Part shown: positions 1 through 8,884 of the stretch, piece after piece
How positions within the stretch are numbered: position 1 is the first letter of the stretch
How the letters are laid out: each line of letters opens with the position of its first letter
The notes under the pieces: model-generated
Databases searched by the model: none
Seen by the model: the letters and a program-made list of their open reading frames with translations, nothing else
What the model was told of the DNA's origin: nothing
Position numbers and translations under genes: made by a program
Assembly (NCBI GenBank): GCA_947630665.1
Contig: CANRID010000002.1
Location: 62,001-126,000, forward strand
Length of the DNA: 64,000 bases
Direction of reading: 5' to 3'
Source: an uncultured Bacteroidales bacterium
GTDB taxonomy: Bacteria; Bacteroidota; Bacteroidia; Bacteroidales; UBA932

Positions 1-464
1 TCGGCCAGTTCCTCTTCCGTAGGGCGGATGAACATATTTTTCACGAAATGGGCCTGCCATGCCACTTCCATAATGAAACGCACTTTCAGGCGGGAGTTTG
101 GATTCGCCCCGCAGAAAGTATCCATTACATACAGTCTCTTGCCGGACAGTTCCTTGACAGCCAAATCTTTCAACGCTTTCCAGGTTTCCGGGGAGGTAGG
201 CTTGTTATCGTTTTTATATTCATCTGAAGTCCACCAGATGGTGTCTTTGGAAGTATCGTCCAATACGAAAAATTTATCTTTAGGGGAGCGCCCGGTATAG
301 ATTCCGGTCATTACGTTTACAGCTCCGAGTTCGGTAATCGTTCCTTTATCATAACCGGTGAGGCCCTCTTTGGTTTCCTCTTCAAAAAGGGTTTCGTAGG
401 AGGGGTTGTGGAGAATTTCCTTCACATCGGTAATTCCGTACTTGCTTAAATCTATTTTTGACAT
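1..464 (-). CDS. pckA: Phosphoenolpyruvate carboxykinase (ATP), N-terminal part, cut by the window edge
   Basis: The reverse strand from the ATG at 464 reads [18 protein letters not shown] and stays open to position 1, giving about 154 residues of a protein whose family is usually near 530. ATP-dependent PEP carboxykinase interconverts oxaloacetate and PEP in the cytosol; in anaerobic Bacteroidales it often works in the carboxylating direction during succinate formation. Family signatures visible are [10 protein letters not shown] near residue 65 and [14 protein letters not shown] near residues 133-146. The nucleotide-binding and metal-binding residues lie beyond the edge. A Bacteroidetes-type -7 element lies about 60 bases upstream. 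Identity is from recognised N-terminal motifs only. Confidence 0.9.
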   Translation of the reverse strand, partial: MSKIDLSKYGITDVKEILHNPSYETLFEEETKEGLTGYDKGTITELGAVNVMTGIYTGRSPKDKFFVLDDTSKDTIWWTSDEYKNDNKPTSPETWKALKDLAVKELSGKRLYVMDTFCGANPNSRLKVRFIMEVAWQAHFVKNMFIRPTEEELA

Positions 465-523
465 AATAAAGTTAATTTAATTTTTTATGAATTCTTTTAT
501 TTTTATCCTAATATTCCAAGATG

Positions 524-531
524 CAAAGATA
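524..531 (-). promoter_or_regulatory. -7 element of the pckA promoter
   Basis: The reverse strand reads TATCTTTG, an exact match to the Bacteroidetes -7 consensus TAnnTTTG. It would start transcription near 517 and leave a leader of about 53 bases before the pckA ATG. The -33 region is only weakly T-rich. Confidence 0.55.
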
Positions 532-695
532 GATATAAAAACTAAAATCATGAGCAATCTTCCTACAAAATTCTTGCCGAAAAACCGACAAAACTGAACG
601 AAACGGAAAATGCAGAAATACAATATGATAAGAATCGATCCGGTCTTAATTCGAAATTAGAAAGGCTGTCGGGATTATTATTGAAAGGAATTCGA

Positions 696-703
696 TATTT
701 TTG
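696..703 (+). promoter_or_regulatory. -7 element of the recQ promoter
   Basis: TATTTTTG matches TAnnTTTG. Transcription would start near 710, downstream of the TTG at 681 and upstream of the ATG at 726, which is why 726 is taken as the recQ start. No clear -33 element is present. The rest of the 465-725 spacer is AT-rich; it also contains CTGTCGGGAT at 666-675. Confidence 0.45.
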
Positions 704-725
704 TAAAAGAAAAAACGGAGACGGA

Positions 726-2642
726 ATGATAAAGGAGATTTTGAAAAGATATTGGGGTTATGACGAGTTCAGACCCATGCAGGAGGAGATTATTTCCGCT
801 ATTTTGAACGGGGAGGATACGTTGGCGCTCATGCCTACGGGTGGAGGGAAGTCCGTGTGTTTTCAGGTGCCGGCCATGGCCAAGGAAGGGATCTGCTTAG
901 TGGTGTCTCCGTTGATCGCTCTGATAAAGGATCAGGTACAGAATCTGAATGCCAGAGGGATGAGGGCGCTGGCGGTGTATTCGGGCATGAATTATCATCA
1001 GATAGATGTAGCTTTGGATAATGCGATATACGGAGATTATAAATTTTTATATGTATCGCCCGAAAGGCTCCAGACGCCTTTGTTCCAGGAAAGGGTGCAG
1101 AAAATGAACATCAACTTCTTGGTGGTGGATGAAGCGCACTGTATTTCCCAATGGGGATATGATTTTCGTCCTTCCTACCTGGAAATCAAAGAAATAAAAA
1201 AACATATAGGGAAGGTCCCGACGGTTGCCCTGACGGCTACCGCCACGAAAAAGGTGGCGGAGGATATAATGCGGCATCTGGAATTCGAAAGGCCCCATGT
1301 CATTTCGTCCGGGTTCCGGCGGCCGAATTTGTCGTACGTGGTAAGGGAAACGGACGATAAATACGGAAACATCCTGCGGATATGCCGGGCTGTGCAGGGT
1401 TCGGGAATCGTTTACGTGCGGGAGCGCAAAAAGACCGAAGAGATCGCGGGTTTCCTCAGGGGACAGGGAATCGCAGCCGACTTTTATCATGCCGGCCTGA
1501 GCAAGGAAATGCGCTCGATCAAACAGGACGGATGGAAAAAAGGAGAGATCAGGGCGATCGTAGCCACCAACGCATTCGGTATGGGAATCGATAAGCCGGA
1601 CGTGCGTTTTGTGATTCACTACGATCTGCCGGATTCCATTGAAGCGTATTTTCAGGAAGCGGGCCGGGCCGGCCGGGACGGATTGCGCTCTTATACTACG
1701 TTGCTGTGGAATCGTTCCGATTTGAACCGTCTCAGACAAATACATAACGTAACATATCCGTCGGTAGAATATATCAAAGATATCTATCAGAAAGTCTTTA
1801 TCTATTTGCAGATTCCCTATGAAGCGGGAAAGGAAAGCGTCAACAAGTTCGATCTGGCCGGATTCGCCCGGAAATTTTCGCTGAATGCGGTATCGGCTTA
1901 TTATGCCATTAAATATATAGAGCAGGAAGGTTACTGGGAACTGACGGACGAGATCGACAATCCGTCCCGGATCACCTTTATCGTAAACCGGGATGAATTA
2001 TATAAAGTGCAGCTGAACGACGTGGAGTTGGACACGTTCATCAAATCCCTTTTGCGTCTTTATACGGCCTTGTTTTCCCGTCTGACGGCCATCGATGAAG
2101 AATATATCGCCAAAGTTACATTCGACAGTGCGGAAGGAGTGAAAGACAAACTGAAAAGACTGTCGAAGATGCGGGTCATCAAATATATTCCCCGCGTGAG
2201 AACCCCTCTGATCATCATGAACTACGAGAGGCTGTTGGAGTCCAATTTCTATCTCTCTCCCGGGCGTTATACGGAAAGGAAAGAAATGTTTAAGCAGAGA
2301 ATAGAAGCCATAATAGAGTTCGCCCGGAACGATACGGTATGCCGCAGCCGGCAGTTGATAGAGTATTTCGGGCAGCCGGCCGGAGAAGATTGCGGGATTT
2401 GCGATGTCTGCATTGCCGCCGGGAACCGCTTGCGGGAAGGGGAGAGGAGAAAGGAGATAGCCTATGACATTCTGCGCTTTCTGCGGGAGCAAAGAGAAAA
2501 GGAGCTGCCGGTATCCTTGCAGGAGATAGAAGTACTCGCCGGGGACGAATCCGGATTTTATCTATCGGTTCTGCGCGAACTGGCCGACCGGGGAACGGTA
2601 ACGGTGGAGGGAGAATCGGTACGGTACGAGGGGTCCCGTTAA
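726..2642 (+). CDS. recQ: ATP-dependent DNA helicase RecQ, Bacteroidetes type without HRDC
   Basis: A 638-residue superfamily 2 helicase unwinding DNA 3' to 5' in recombination and fork repair. Walker A PTGGGKS lies near residues 37-43, DEAH at 135-138 followed by the RecQ-specific CISQWGYDFRP, and motif VI EAGRAGRDG at 311-319. Zinc-ligand cysteines lie at 539, 556, 559 and 562, about 200 residues after the helicase core, whereas in E. coli RecQ they follow the core directly. The last 75 residues resemble a small winged helix, and no HRDC domain is recognisable. A TTG 45 bases upstream is in frame but overlaps the proposed promoter, so the ATG is preferred. The 3' end overlaps the convergent maf gene by 4 bases. 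Confidence 0.92.
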   Translation: MIKEILKRYWGYDEFRPMQEEIISAILNGEDTLALMPTGGGKSVCFQVPAMAKEGICLVVSPLIALIKDQVQNLNARGMRALAVYSGMNYHQIDVALDNAIYGDYKFLYVSPERLQTPLFQERVQKMNINFLVVDEAHCISQWGYDFRPSYLEIKEIKKHIGKVPTVALTATATKKVAEDIMRHLEFERPHVISSGFRRPNLSYVVRETDDKYGNILRICRAVQGSGIVYVRERKKTEEIAGFLRGQGIAADFYHAGLSKEMRSIKQDGWKKGEIRAIVATNAFGMGIDKPDVRFVIHYDLPDSIEAYFQEAGRAGRDGLRSYTTLLWNRSDLNRLRQIHNVTYPSVEYIKDIYQKVFIYLQIPYEAGKESVNKFDLAGFARKFSLNAVSAYYAIKYIEQEGYWELTDEIDNPSRITFIVNRDELYKVQLNDVELDTFIKSLLRLYTALFSRLTAIDEEYIAKVTFDSAEGVKDKLKRLSKMRVIKYIPRVRTPLIIMNYERLLESNFYLSPGRYTERKEMFKQRIEAIIEFARNDTVCRSRQLIEYFGQPAGEDCGICDVCIAAGNRLREGERRKEIAYDILRFLREQREKELPVSLQEIEVLAGDESGFYLSVLRELADRGTVTVEGESVRYEGSR

Positions 2643-3235
2643 CGGGTAACGAATTTTTCCAGCTCCGTATAGAGCCTTTGTACCGGAAGGCCCATGATAT
2701 TATAGAAAGAGCCTTCTATTTTCAGCAGACCGATATAACCGATCCATTCCTGCACTCCATACGATCCGGCCTTGTCGAAAGGTTTGTAATGATCTATATA
2801 ATAATCTATTTCTTCATCTGAAATTTTATTGAAATAGACATCGGACGAGGAGGTGAAACTGATTTCCTTATCGAGGCTCCGTATGCAGACTCCTGTCAGG
2901 ACGGTGTGCTTGTTGTTCTGCAGCAGGCGAAGCATTTCCACGGCCTCCTCCCGGCTTTTGGGTTTTCCGAGTATCCGCTCCTGACAGTAAACAAGGGTAT
3001 CGGCGGTTATCAGGATATCGTCTTTTCCCAACGGACGGGGATATGCCCGGGACTTTCCGCAGGCAAGATATTCCGGAATCCGGCGGATCTCCAATCCGTC
3101 GGGATAGAACTCGTCGAAACGGGTCTCCGTATCTACCGTATAATCGATTCCGAGTCCGGACATCAGCTCCCTGCGGCGGGGGGATCCGGAAGCAAGAATG
3201 ATTTTTTTGTCTTTAAGTTTGTCTATCAACAACAT
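2639..3235 (-). CDS. maf: Maf-family nucleoside triphosphate pyrophosphatase
   Basis: A 198-residue cytosolic house-cleaning enzyme of the Maf/YhdE/YceF family, which hydrolyses non-canonical or excess nucleoside triphosphates to monophosphates. The signature SGSPRRRE is at residues 16-23 and the catalytic Asp is D79 in ITADTLV, followed by the conserved GKP of LGKPKS. Length is typical. It is the last gene of a reverse group with kdsC and a DUF2520 gene, and its stop overlaps recQ. Which Maf subfamily, and hence which nucleotide, cannot be told by eye. Confidence 0.9.
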   Translation of the reverse strand: MLLIDKLKDKKIILASGSPRRRELMSGLGIDYTVDTETRFDEFYPDGLEIRRIPEYLACGKSRAYPRPLGKDDILITADTLVYCQERILGKPKSREEAVEMLRLLQNNKHTVLTGVCIRSLDKEISFTSSSDVYFNKISDEEIDYYIDHYKPFDKAGSYGVQEWIGYIGLLKIEGSFYNIMGLPVQRLYTELEKFVTR

Positions 3236-3302
3236 GTATGGAAATAATTAATCGGTCGCAATTTGGGATATCCGTACATATATCGGAAGCGGGAACCGTA
3301 TA

Positions 3303-3827
3303 TTATCCGGAGTAGGCCTCCGGGTCGAATTGCCAGTCTCCGTGGATTTTAAGCACCTGCTCTATCAGATCCCGCACGCATCCGTGTCCTCCCGGATAAA
3401 GGGATACATAGTCGCAGACGTCTTTTACCTCGGGAACCGCATCCGCTGGGCATACGGCCAGCCCGCAAACTCTGAGAACGGGAATATCGGGAAGATCATC
3501 GCCCACGAATGCCACTTCCGAGGGATCCAATGAGTATTTTTTACAGAAAAGCAGGAAATCAGGCACTTTATTGCGGGATTTGAGGTATATTTCATTTACT
3601 CCTATAGGGGCGAAACGCTTCCGGATGGATTCGGAAGTTCCGCCCGTAATGATCGCCGTGGGATAATTGTGCAGGACTGCCATCCGCAGCCCGAATCCGT
3701 CTTTGGAATCGTGTTGCCTGAGCAGGTCTCCGTTTTCCGTTGCCAGCACTTTTCCGTCCGTAAATACTCCATCTACATCAAAGGCGAAGGCCCTTATATT
3801 CTTCAGCTTCGTTTTATAATTGCTCAT
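3303..3827 (-). CDS. kdsC: 3-deoxy-D-manno-octulosonate 8-phosphate phosphatase
   Basis: A 174-residue HAD-superfamily phosphatase of the capless, tetrameric KdsC type, releasing phosphate from KDO-8-phosphate for LPS core synthesis. The nucleophile motif is FDVDGVFTDG with D17 and D19. The Ser/Thr motif is TGG in IITGGTSE, the Lys lies in the YLKSRNK segment, and the acidic motif is GDDLPD. The partner synthase kdsA lies about 23 kb away in this window, so KDO genes are dispersed. It sits 20 bases downstream of the DUF2520 gene in the same direction and 67 bases upstream of maf. Confidence 0.9.
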   Translation of the reverse strand: MSNYKTKLKNIRAFAFDVDGVFTDGKVLATENGDLLRQHDSKDGFGLRMAVLHNYPTAIITGGTSESIRKRFAPIGVNEIYLKSRNKVPDFLLFCKKYSLDPSEVAFVGDDLPDIPVLRVCGLAVCPADAVPEVKDVCDYVSLYPGGHGCVRDLIEQVLKIHGDWQFDPEAYSG

Positions 3828-3847
3828 CTCTTATATTATTGTATCGA

Positions 3848-4645
3848 TTACCCGACTCTGCCATCGGGATCTTTATATTTTTCCATTATCTGCCGCGTAA
3901 GCAGCCTGTACACCTGCGCCGCATCCTCTTTGCCGGCGGATTCGAGCAGTTTCAGGTGTTTTTCTATCGTTTGCAGGTCTTTCCGCCGGGCCGGGCCGGT
4001 TTGCGCCGACTGCGGTTTTTGCAAAAACGCCTTGCGCACGGTTTCTATCGCGCAGGGAAGCAGTAAAGTAAAATCCGGACAGGAAATATCGTAAGCCAAT
4101 CCCAGCAGATGATTGATGAAATTGGTCGCAAAAACGGCGGCGGCGTGCATTTGCAGCCGTTTCCGGGAATCGCATATCTTATATTCCGCCTTGAGGCTCC
4201 GGACCAGTTCCATAAGTCTGGCTTCGCCTTCCGGCCCGGATGCTTCTATCAGAAACGGTATCATTCTTATATCCAAATCCTTATTTCGGCTCAAAGTCAT
4301 CAGGGGATAAAATACGCCGTAATTTCCGCCCGTTTGCCGTAATACGGACATGGGAACGGCTCCGCTGGTGTGGACAATGAGGGATTTCCTGTTTTTCAAT
4401 AATGCGGCGGTTCCCTCGAGGGCATCGTCCGATACGGCTATCACGATGATATCCGAATCCGGAATATCTTCTATCCGGTTCGTAGCAAACGCTTTGCTCC
4501 TGTGCCGTTTAAGGGCTCTTACCACTTGTTCGGCCTTTTCCGCACTGCGGTTGCAGATACATTCTACCGTATGTCCCGACAGATGAAAGGCTATCGAGAG
4601 CCTGAATGCGACATTTCCCGCACCTATGAAAGAAAGGGTACTCAT
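3848..4645 (-). CDS. Rossmann-fold protein with DUF2520
   Basis: A 265-residue protein with an N-terminal dinucleotide-binding glycine motif FIGAGNVAF, resembling ProC/F420-type oxidoreductases, and a C-terminal helical DUF2520 region from about residue 125. This architecture is common in Bacteroidetes next to kdsC and maf, but no substrate is established. The motif suggests an NAD(P)-dependent dehydrogenase or reductase, which is inference only. A GTG at 4648 directly precedes the chosen ATG at 4645. It is the first gene of the reverse group DUF2520-kdsC-maf. Confidence 0.8.
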   Translation of the reverse strand: MSTLSFIGAGNVAFRLSIAFHLSGHTVECICNRSAEKAEQVVRALKRHRSKAFATNRIEDIPDSDIIVIAVSDDALEGTAALLKNRKSLIVHTSGAVPMSVLRQTGGNYGVFYPLMTLSRNKDLDIRMIPFLIEASGPEGEARLMELVRSLKAEYKICDSRKRLQMHAAAVFATNFINHLLGLAYDISCPDFTLLLPCAIETVRKAFLQKPQSAQTGPARRKDLQTIEKHLKLLESAGKEDAAQVYRLLTRQIMEKYKDPDGRVG

Positions 4646-4680
4646 CACGCTACGGTTTTCCGGTATGTATTTAAATCGGA

Positions 4681-4720
4681 AAAAGCCCTGAGTCCTTTTA
4701 TCAAAGACTCTCGGGCTTTA
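4681..4720 (-). terminator. Intrinsic terminator after the long acyl-CoA dehydrogenase gene
   Basis: On the reverse strand AAAGCCCGAGAGTC and GGACTCAGGGCTTT form a stem around an AT-rich loop, followed by a T run. It lies 27 bases beyond the stop at 4747 and separates this operon from the DUF2520 gene. Confidence 0.8.
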
Positions 4721-4746
4721 AAGGTACTTGCCTGATCTTTCATAAA

Positions 4747-6474
4747 TTATGCTTCTTCCAGGTGTTCTTCCCTGATGGACTGGAACGCAGCCATATCTTC
4801 CGGTCTGAAATTGGAGATATAGGCATATCTTTCTTCATTCCATGCCTGGGATTTATTGGTGAAAATCTCCGTCGATTTTATAAAATTGGAATTCGACTGG
4901 GAATCTGTCAGCAATAAATAGGACATGATGATATGGGACGCCATTTCCACCAACCTTCTGGCATGAAAATCCAGATACTCGTTTCCTTTGTCCGCTACTA
5001 ACGCACAAGCCTGTTCATACTGGTCCGTCATGGCGATCAGTTTCTTTTTGAGCATTTCGAATTCCGGTCTTACCGCCTTTTGCTGATATTCGCGGATCAG
5101 AGCCAGATAAGAGCCATTGGTGACGTACCGGATAGCGGCAACCACCTGCAGCTGGGAGGTCCCTTCATAAATGGTGGTAATGCGGGCGTCGCGGTAAATC
5201 CTCTCTACGGGATACTCTTTCATGAATCCGGAGCCTCCGTGTATTTGAATGGCGTCATAGGCATTCTGGTTGCAGTATTCGCTGGACATCATCTTCAGCA
5301 TCGGAGTAAGCATGTCCGCATATTTATTATATAATTTGGATTCCTGCCTTTCTTCCGGAGTGAGCTTTCTTTCCTCTGCCAGCGCATTATAGGCTTTATA
5401 CAGATCCACAAACCGGGTGGTTTCGTACAGAAGCGCCCTGGATGCCTGCAATTTGGCCTTCATAATCCCCAGCATTTCATAAACTGCCGGAAAGTTTATT
5501 ATTTCCTTTCCGAACTGCGCCCTTTCTCCGGCATATTTGAGGGCTTCCCTGTAAGCGGCTTCGGAAATACCCACCGACTGGGCGCCTACTCCTAACCGGG
5601 CTCCGTTCATCAGAGACATTACATATTTGATAAGGCCTAATTTCCGGTCGCCGATCAGTTTGGCGGGAGCGTTTTTGAATACCAATTCGCACGTAGGGGA
5701 ACCCTTTATTCCGAGTTTGTTTTCGATACGTCTTACGGTTATTCCGCCCCAGGCTTTGTCATGGACAAAATAGGAGAGACCGCGGCCGTCCTTGGTACCT
5801 TCTTCGGAACGGGCCAGTATCAGTTTGATCTGGGCATCACCGTTGGTGATGAACCGTTTCACTCCATTGAGCATCCACATTTGCTTTTGTTCGTTCCAGG
5901 TAGCCTTGAGCATCGCCGCCTGCAGATCGGAACCTGCATCCGGTTCGGTCAGGTCCATCGAACAGGTGTCTCCTTTGTTGATACGGGGGAGAAATTCCGC
6001 CTTGATTTCCCGGGAAGCGAATTCATTAATGGTTTCGGCACAATCCTGCAACCCCCATATATTAGCAAAACCGGTATCCGCGCGGGATACGATCTCGGCA
6101 GCCATCACATAGGGAACCATGCTGAAATTCAATCCGCCGAACTCCCGGGGCAGGGCCATTCCGTATAACCCGGCCTTTGTGAGTACTTCCTGATTCTGTT
6201 GCGTACCGGCGGCATACGTTACACGGCCGTCTTTACATACGGGACCTTCGTGATCGACGGACTCGGCATTGGGTGCAATCACGTCCCCGCAGATTTCACC
6301 CATGATCTCCATTATCTTGTCGTAGGAATCTATGGCATCTTCCACATTGGCCGGAGCATAGTCGTACCGGCCGAAATCCTTGAAGCCGTTCTCTTTCAGT
6401 TCAACGATCTTATTCATCAGAGGATGTTGAAACTGGAATTTCAAATCCGAATTATCTTTATAAAAATTAGCCAT
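4747..6474 (-). CDS. Long-form acyl-CoA dehydrogenase (575 aa)
   Basis: An FAD-dependent acyl-CoA dehydrogenase that would oxidise an acyl-CoA to the enoyl-CoA, or run in reverse, with ETF as electron partner. The core covers about residues 50-450 and includes the FAD-contacting MDLTEPDAGSD at 173-183 and the catalytic glutamate E437 in IYEGTSQLQ. A helical extension of about 125 residues follows, as in the long dehydrogenases with an acetyl-CoA-dehydrogenase-type C-terminal domain. It is 196 residues longer than the Bcd encoded at 30734. It lies 2 bases after etfA in an etfB-etfA-dehydrogenase operon ending at a strong terminator. Chain-length preference cannot be read from the sequence. Confidence 0.88.
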   Translation of the reverse strand: MANFYKDNSDLKFQFQHPLMNKIVELKENGFKDFGRYDYAPANVEDAIDSYDKIMEIMGEICGDVIAPNAESVDHEGPVCKDGRVTYAAGTQQNQEVLTKAGLYGMALPREFGGLNFSMVPYVMAAEIVSRADTGFANIWGLQDCAETINEFASREIKAEFLPRINKGDTCSMDLTEPDAGSDLQAAMLKATWNEQKQMWMLNGVKRFITNGDAQIKLILARSEEGTKDGRGLSYFVHDKAWGGITVRRIENKLGIKGSPTCELVFKNAPAKLIGDRKLGLIKYVMSLMNGARLGVGAQSVGISEAAYREALKYAGERAQFGKEIINFPAVYEMLGIMKAKLQASRALLYETTRFVDLYKAYNALAEERKLTPEERQESKLYNKYADMLTPMLKMMSSEYCNQNAYDAIQIHGGSGFMKEYPVERIYRDARITTIYEGTSQLQVVAAIRYVTNGSYLALIREYQQKAVRPEFEMLKKKLIAMTDQYEQACALVADKGNEYLDFHARRLVEMASHIIMSYLLLTDSQSNSNFIKSTEIFTNKSQAWNEERYAYISNFRPEDMAAFQSIREEHLEEA

Positions 6475-6476
6475 AA

Positions 6477-7490
6477 CTATTTGCTGTGTTTTTTGTAAGA
6501 TGCAATCATCTTGGGTAATACTTCATTTAAATCTCCTATGACCGCATAATCGGCTATCTGATGGATAGGGGCGTCTGGATCGCTATTTATGGAAATTATC
6601 ATGGAGGACTGGTCCATTCCGGCCGTATGCTGGATCTGTCCGGAGATCCCTACCGAAATGAACAGTTTGGGACGGACCGTAACTCCGGTCTGCCCGATCT
6701 GCCTTTCGTGATCCGCAAACCCTGCATCTACTGCGGCCCTGGAAGCGCCCACTTCCGCGCCGAGTACTTTGGCCAAGTCGAAGATCAGCCGGAAATTTTC
6801 CCTGCTGCCTACTCCGTAGCCGCCCGCCACTATGATCTGCGCTCCCTTGATATCGATTTTCTTCTCCTCTATATGCCTTTCGATGATGGATACGGCAAAA
6901 TCAGTATCCATCAATATCTTATTGATGTCTATTTTCTTTACAGCCCCTTTTTCCGGCACCGCGAGCGGTTCTTTTTTCATGACGCCTTCCCTGACGGTGG
7001 CCATTTGCGGACGATGCTCCGGATTTACGATGGTGGCGATAATATTGCCTCCGAAAGCGGGACGGATCTGGTACAGCAGATTTTCATATTCTTTCCCTTT
7101 ATCCGTATGGCCGCCTATTTCCAAGCCGGTACAGTCTGCGGTAAGTCCGCTATGGAGCGCGCTGGATACGCGGGGTGCCAAATCCCGTCCGATACTGGTC
7201 GCTCCGAAAAGGGCGATCTGCGGTTTTTCCTCTTTAAACAGCGCTATGGTAATGGCCGCATAAGGTAATGTCCTGTAGAATTCCAGTTTGGGATCGTCCG
7301 CCAGATGAACGGTTTTAGCCCCGTACCTGTAAAGTTCGTCCGCCAAGGGCGCCACGTTGCTTCCTATCAGCAGGGCTTCCGTATCGCAACCCAGAACGGA
7401 GGCCAGGGTTCTGGCTTTGGTAAGTAATTCCAGACTGACATCGCATAATTTCCCGTTATCCGTTTCGCAAAAAACTATAATGTTATTCAT
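6477..7490 (-). CDS. etfA: Electron transfer flavoprotein alpha subunit (first copy)
   Basis: A 337-residue ETF alpha subunit binding FAD in its C-terminal domain and passing electrons between the neighbouring acyl-CoA dehydrogenase and a cellular acceptor. FAD-domain signatures include GASRAAVDAGF, the RQIGQTGVTVRP segment and SVGISGQIQH. The N-terminal half has the Rossmann-like EtfA fold with GATSIGRDLAPRVSS. It lies between etfB (58 bases upstream) and the dehydrogenase (2 bases downstream). A second etfA at 28916 serves the lysine operon, so this pair is probably dedicated to the long dehydrogenase. Confidence 0.93.
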   Translation of the reverse strand: MNNIIVFCETDNGKLCDVSLELLTKARTLASVLGCDTEALLIGSNVAPLADELYRYGAKTVHLADDPKLEFYRTLPYAAITIALFKEEKPQIALFGATSIGRDLAPRVSSALHSGLTADCTGLEIGGHTDKGKEYENLLYQIRPAFGGNIIATIVNPEHRPQMATVREGVMKKEPLAVPEKGAVKKIDINKILMDTDFAVSIIERHIEEKKIDIKGAQIIVAGGYGVGSRENFRLIFDLAKVLGAEVGASRAAVDAGFADHERQIGQTGVTVRPKLFISVGISGQIQHTAGMDQSSMIISINSDPDAPIHQIADYAVIGDLNEVLPKMIASYKKHSK

Positions 7491-7548
7491 CTTTTTCCTT
7501 TTTTCAAATTAATTAAATCTCCTGAATCCGGATGATAATATCCCGGAA

Positions 7549-8424
7549 TTAACCGATGGCATGGCTGGAAATCAATTCCACCATCAGAGAATCTATATCG
7601 GCATCGGAAGCGGTGTATTTTTTAGCTTCTTTGGCCTGCAGAACGATATTTTCGATTTTTTTGACTTTGGTAGGAGATCCCGACAGTCCGTAGCTGCTTT
7701 CGTCCCCCTCGATATCCTGAACTCCCCATTCCGTAATCTTGAGATGGTCGTTGCCCTCGAGCGGAAGCATATAACAAATCCCGTCGGAGCAATCTTCCGA
7801 GAGGGTTCTCGCATATTTATATTTCATCACCTGCTTGGCATTGCGCGGCCGGCAGACAGCTGCGGTAGCATGAACGGTAACCAACATCGGCAGCGGAGAG
7901 GAAACGATCTCGATTCCCCTTTCGAGCCTTCTCTTGATGGTTACCCGGTTATCGTCTATTTCCATTATTTCTTCTGCGTACGTTACCTGCGGAAGATTCA
8001 GTTTTTCCGCTACCTGGGGTCCTACCTGGGCGGTATCGCCGTCGATAGCCTGGCGTCCGGCGATGATAATATCCGGATGGAGTTTGCGCAAGGCCTGGGA
8101 CAGGGCATAGGAAGTGGCCAAGGTGTCCGAACCGGCGAATTTCCGGTCGGACAGCAGAAAGCCTCCGTCGGCACCCCTATAAAGACCTTCTCTGATGATG
8201 TCGGCGGCTCTGGAAGGTCCCATAGTCAACAGGAACACCTGCGTTTGAGGATACCGGTCCTTAATGCGCAAGGCCTGCTCCAGAGCGTTCATGTCTTCCG
8301 GATTGAAAATGGCGGGAAGAGCAGCCCGGTTTACGGTTCCGTCTTCTTTCATTGCATTCTTTCCTACATTGCGGGTATCCGGCACTTGTTTTGCCAGGAC
8401 GACAATTTTCAATGTTTTATTCAT
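7549..8424 (-). CDS. etfB: Electron transfer flavoprotein beta subunit (first copy)
   Basis: ETF beta subunit of about 291 residues, starting MNKTLKIVVLAKQVPDT, the usual EtfB N-terminus. A longer reading from 8463 would add 13 basic residues not expected in the family, so 8424 is chosen. The beta signature is seen as VAEKLNLPQVTYAEEI, after IIAGRQAIDGDTAQVGPQ, which contacts nucleotide. It forms a heterodimer with the downstream EtfA. The gene follows the DUF3467 gene by 13 bases and is probably on the same transcript. Confidence 0.92.
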   Translation of the reverse strand: MNKTLKIVVLAKQVPDTRNVGKNAMKEDGTVNRAALPAIFNPEDMNALEQALRIKDRYPQTQVFLLTMGPSRAADIIREGLYRGADGGFLLSDRKFAGSDTLATSYALSQALRKLHPDIIIAGRQAIDGDTAQVGPQVAEKLNLPQVTYAEEIMEIDDNRVTIKRRLERGIEIVSSPLPMLVTVHATAAVCRPRNAKQVMKYKYARTLSEDCSDGICYMLPLEGNDHLKITEWGVQDIEGDESSYGLSGSPTKVKKIENIVLQAKEAKKYTASDADIDSLMVELISSHAIG

Positions 8425-8437
8425 AATAAATTTCTTT

Positions 8438-8749
8438 CTACGCTTTGGCATTCGGAGAACCAAAGCCCATTGGAATATTACTAATAGGTTCGTTGTTCAG
8501 TCGTATCGTTCCGAATTGGTTTTCGAATTTATCCATATTGTCCCGCAGCGCCTGAAATAATCTTTTGGCGTTTTCGGGCGTCATAATAATACGATCGGTA
8601 ACCCGGGCCTTGGGCATACCCGGAAGGAAGTTAATGAAATCCAGAATGAATTCGTTGGATGAATGCGTAATAATAGCCAGATTGGCATAGGACCCTTGCG
8701 CTGTTTCATTGGTTAATTCGATGTCCAGTTTGTTGTTATCAACTTCCAT
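8438..8749 (-). CDS. DUF3467-domain protein
   Basis: A small protein of 103 residues beginning MEVDNNKLDIELT. It matches the DUF3467 family, common in Bacteroidetes and of unknown function; the recognisable core runs from about ETAQGSYANLAIITHSSNEF to the MTPENAKRLFQAL helix. There is no signal peptide or membrane span. An upstream in-frame ATG at 8779 lies inside the -7 promoter element, so the start at 8749 is preferred. It is the first gene of the etfB-etfA-acyl-CoA dehydrogenase operon, a link that may or may not be functional. Confidence 0.8.
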   Translation of the reverse strand: MEVDNNKLDIELTNETAQGSYANLAIITHSSNEFILDFINFLPGMPKARVTDRIIMTPENAKRLFQALRDNMDKFENQFGTIRLNNEPISNIPMGFGSPNAKA

Positions 8750-8776
8750 CTCCAATATAAATAAATTTTCGATGTG

Positions 8777-8784
8777 CAAATATA
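8777..8784 (-). promoter_or_regulatory. -7 element for the DUF3467-etfB-etfA-dehydrogenase operon
   Basis: The reverse strand reads TATATTTG, an exact TAnnTTTG match, with transcription expected to start near 8770. It faces the valS promoter across about 50 bases. Confidence 0.6.
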
Positions 8785-8808
8785 CTATAATATTTTCTTA
8801 AAATAGAA

Positions 8809-8839
8809 TTTTGCCACATATTTAAAATACTTAACTTTG
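8809..8839 (+). promoter_or_regulatory. valS operon promoter (-33 TTTTG, -7 TAACTTTG)
   Basis: TTTTG at 8809-8813 and TAACTTTG at 8832-8839 are separated by 18 bases, a good Bacteroidetes promoter. Transcription would start near 8846, which excludes an in-frame ATG at 8837 and supports the valS start at 8885. Confidence 0.7.
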
Positions 8840-8884
8840 CGGAATCGTTTTTTTCACAACCTAATTAGAAGTGTAATTATTTAT

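Noticed and set aside
1047..1745. Reverse reading of 232 residues inside recQ
   Set aside because: It lies wholly within recQ on the opposite strand, has no promoter or ribosome site, and its sequence looks like no protein.
7561..8484. Forward reading of 307 residues opposite etfB
   Set aside because: It is the antisense of a well-recognised gene, with composition typical of a mirror frame.
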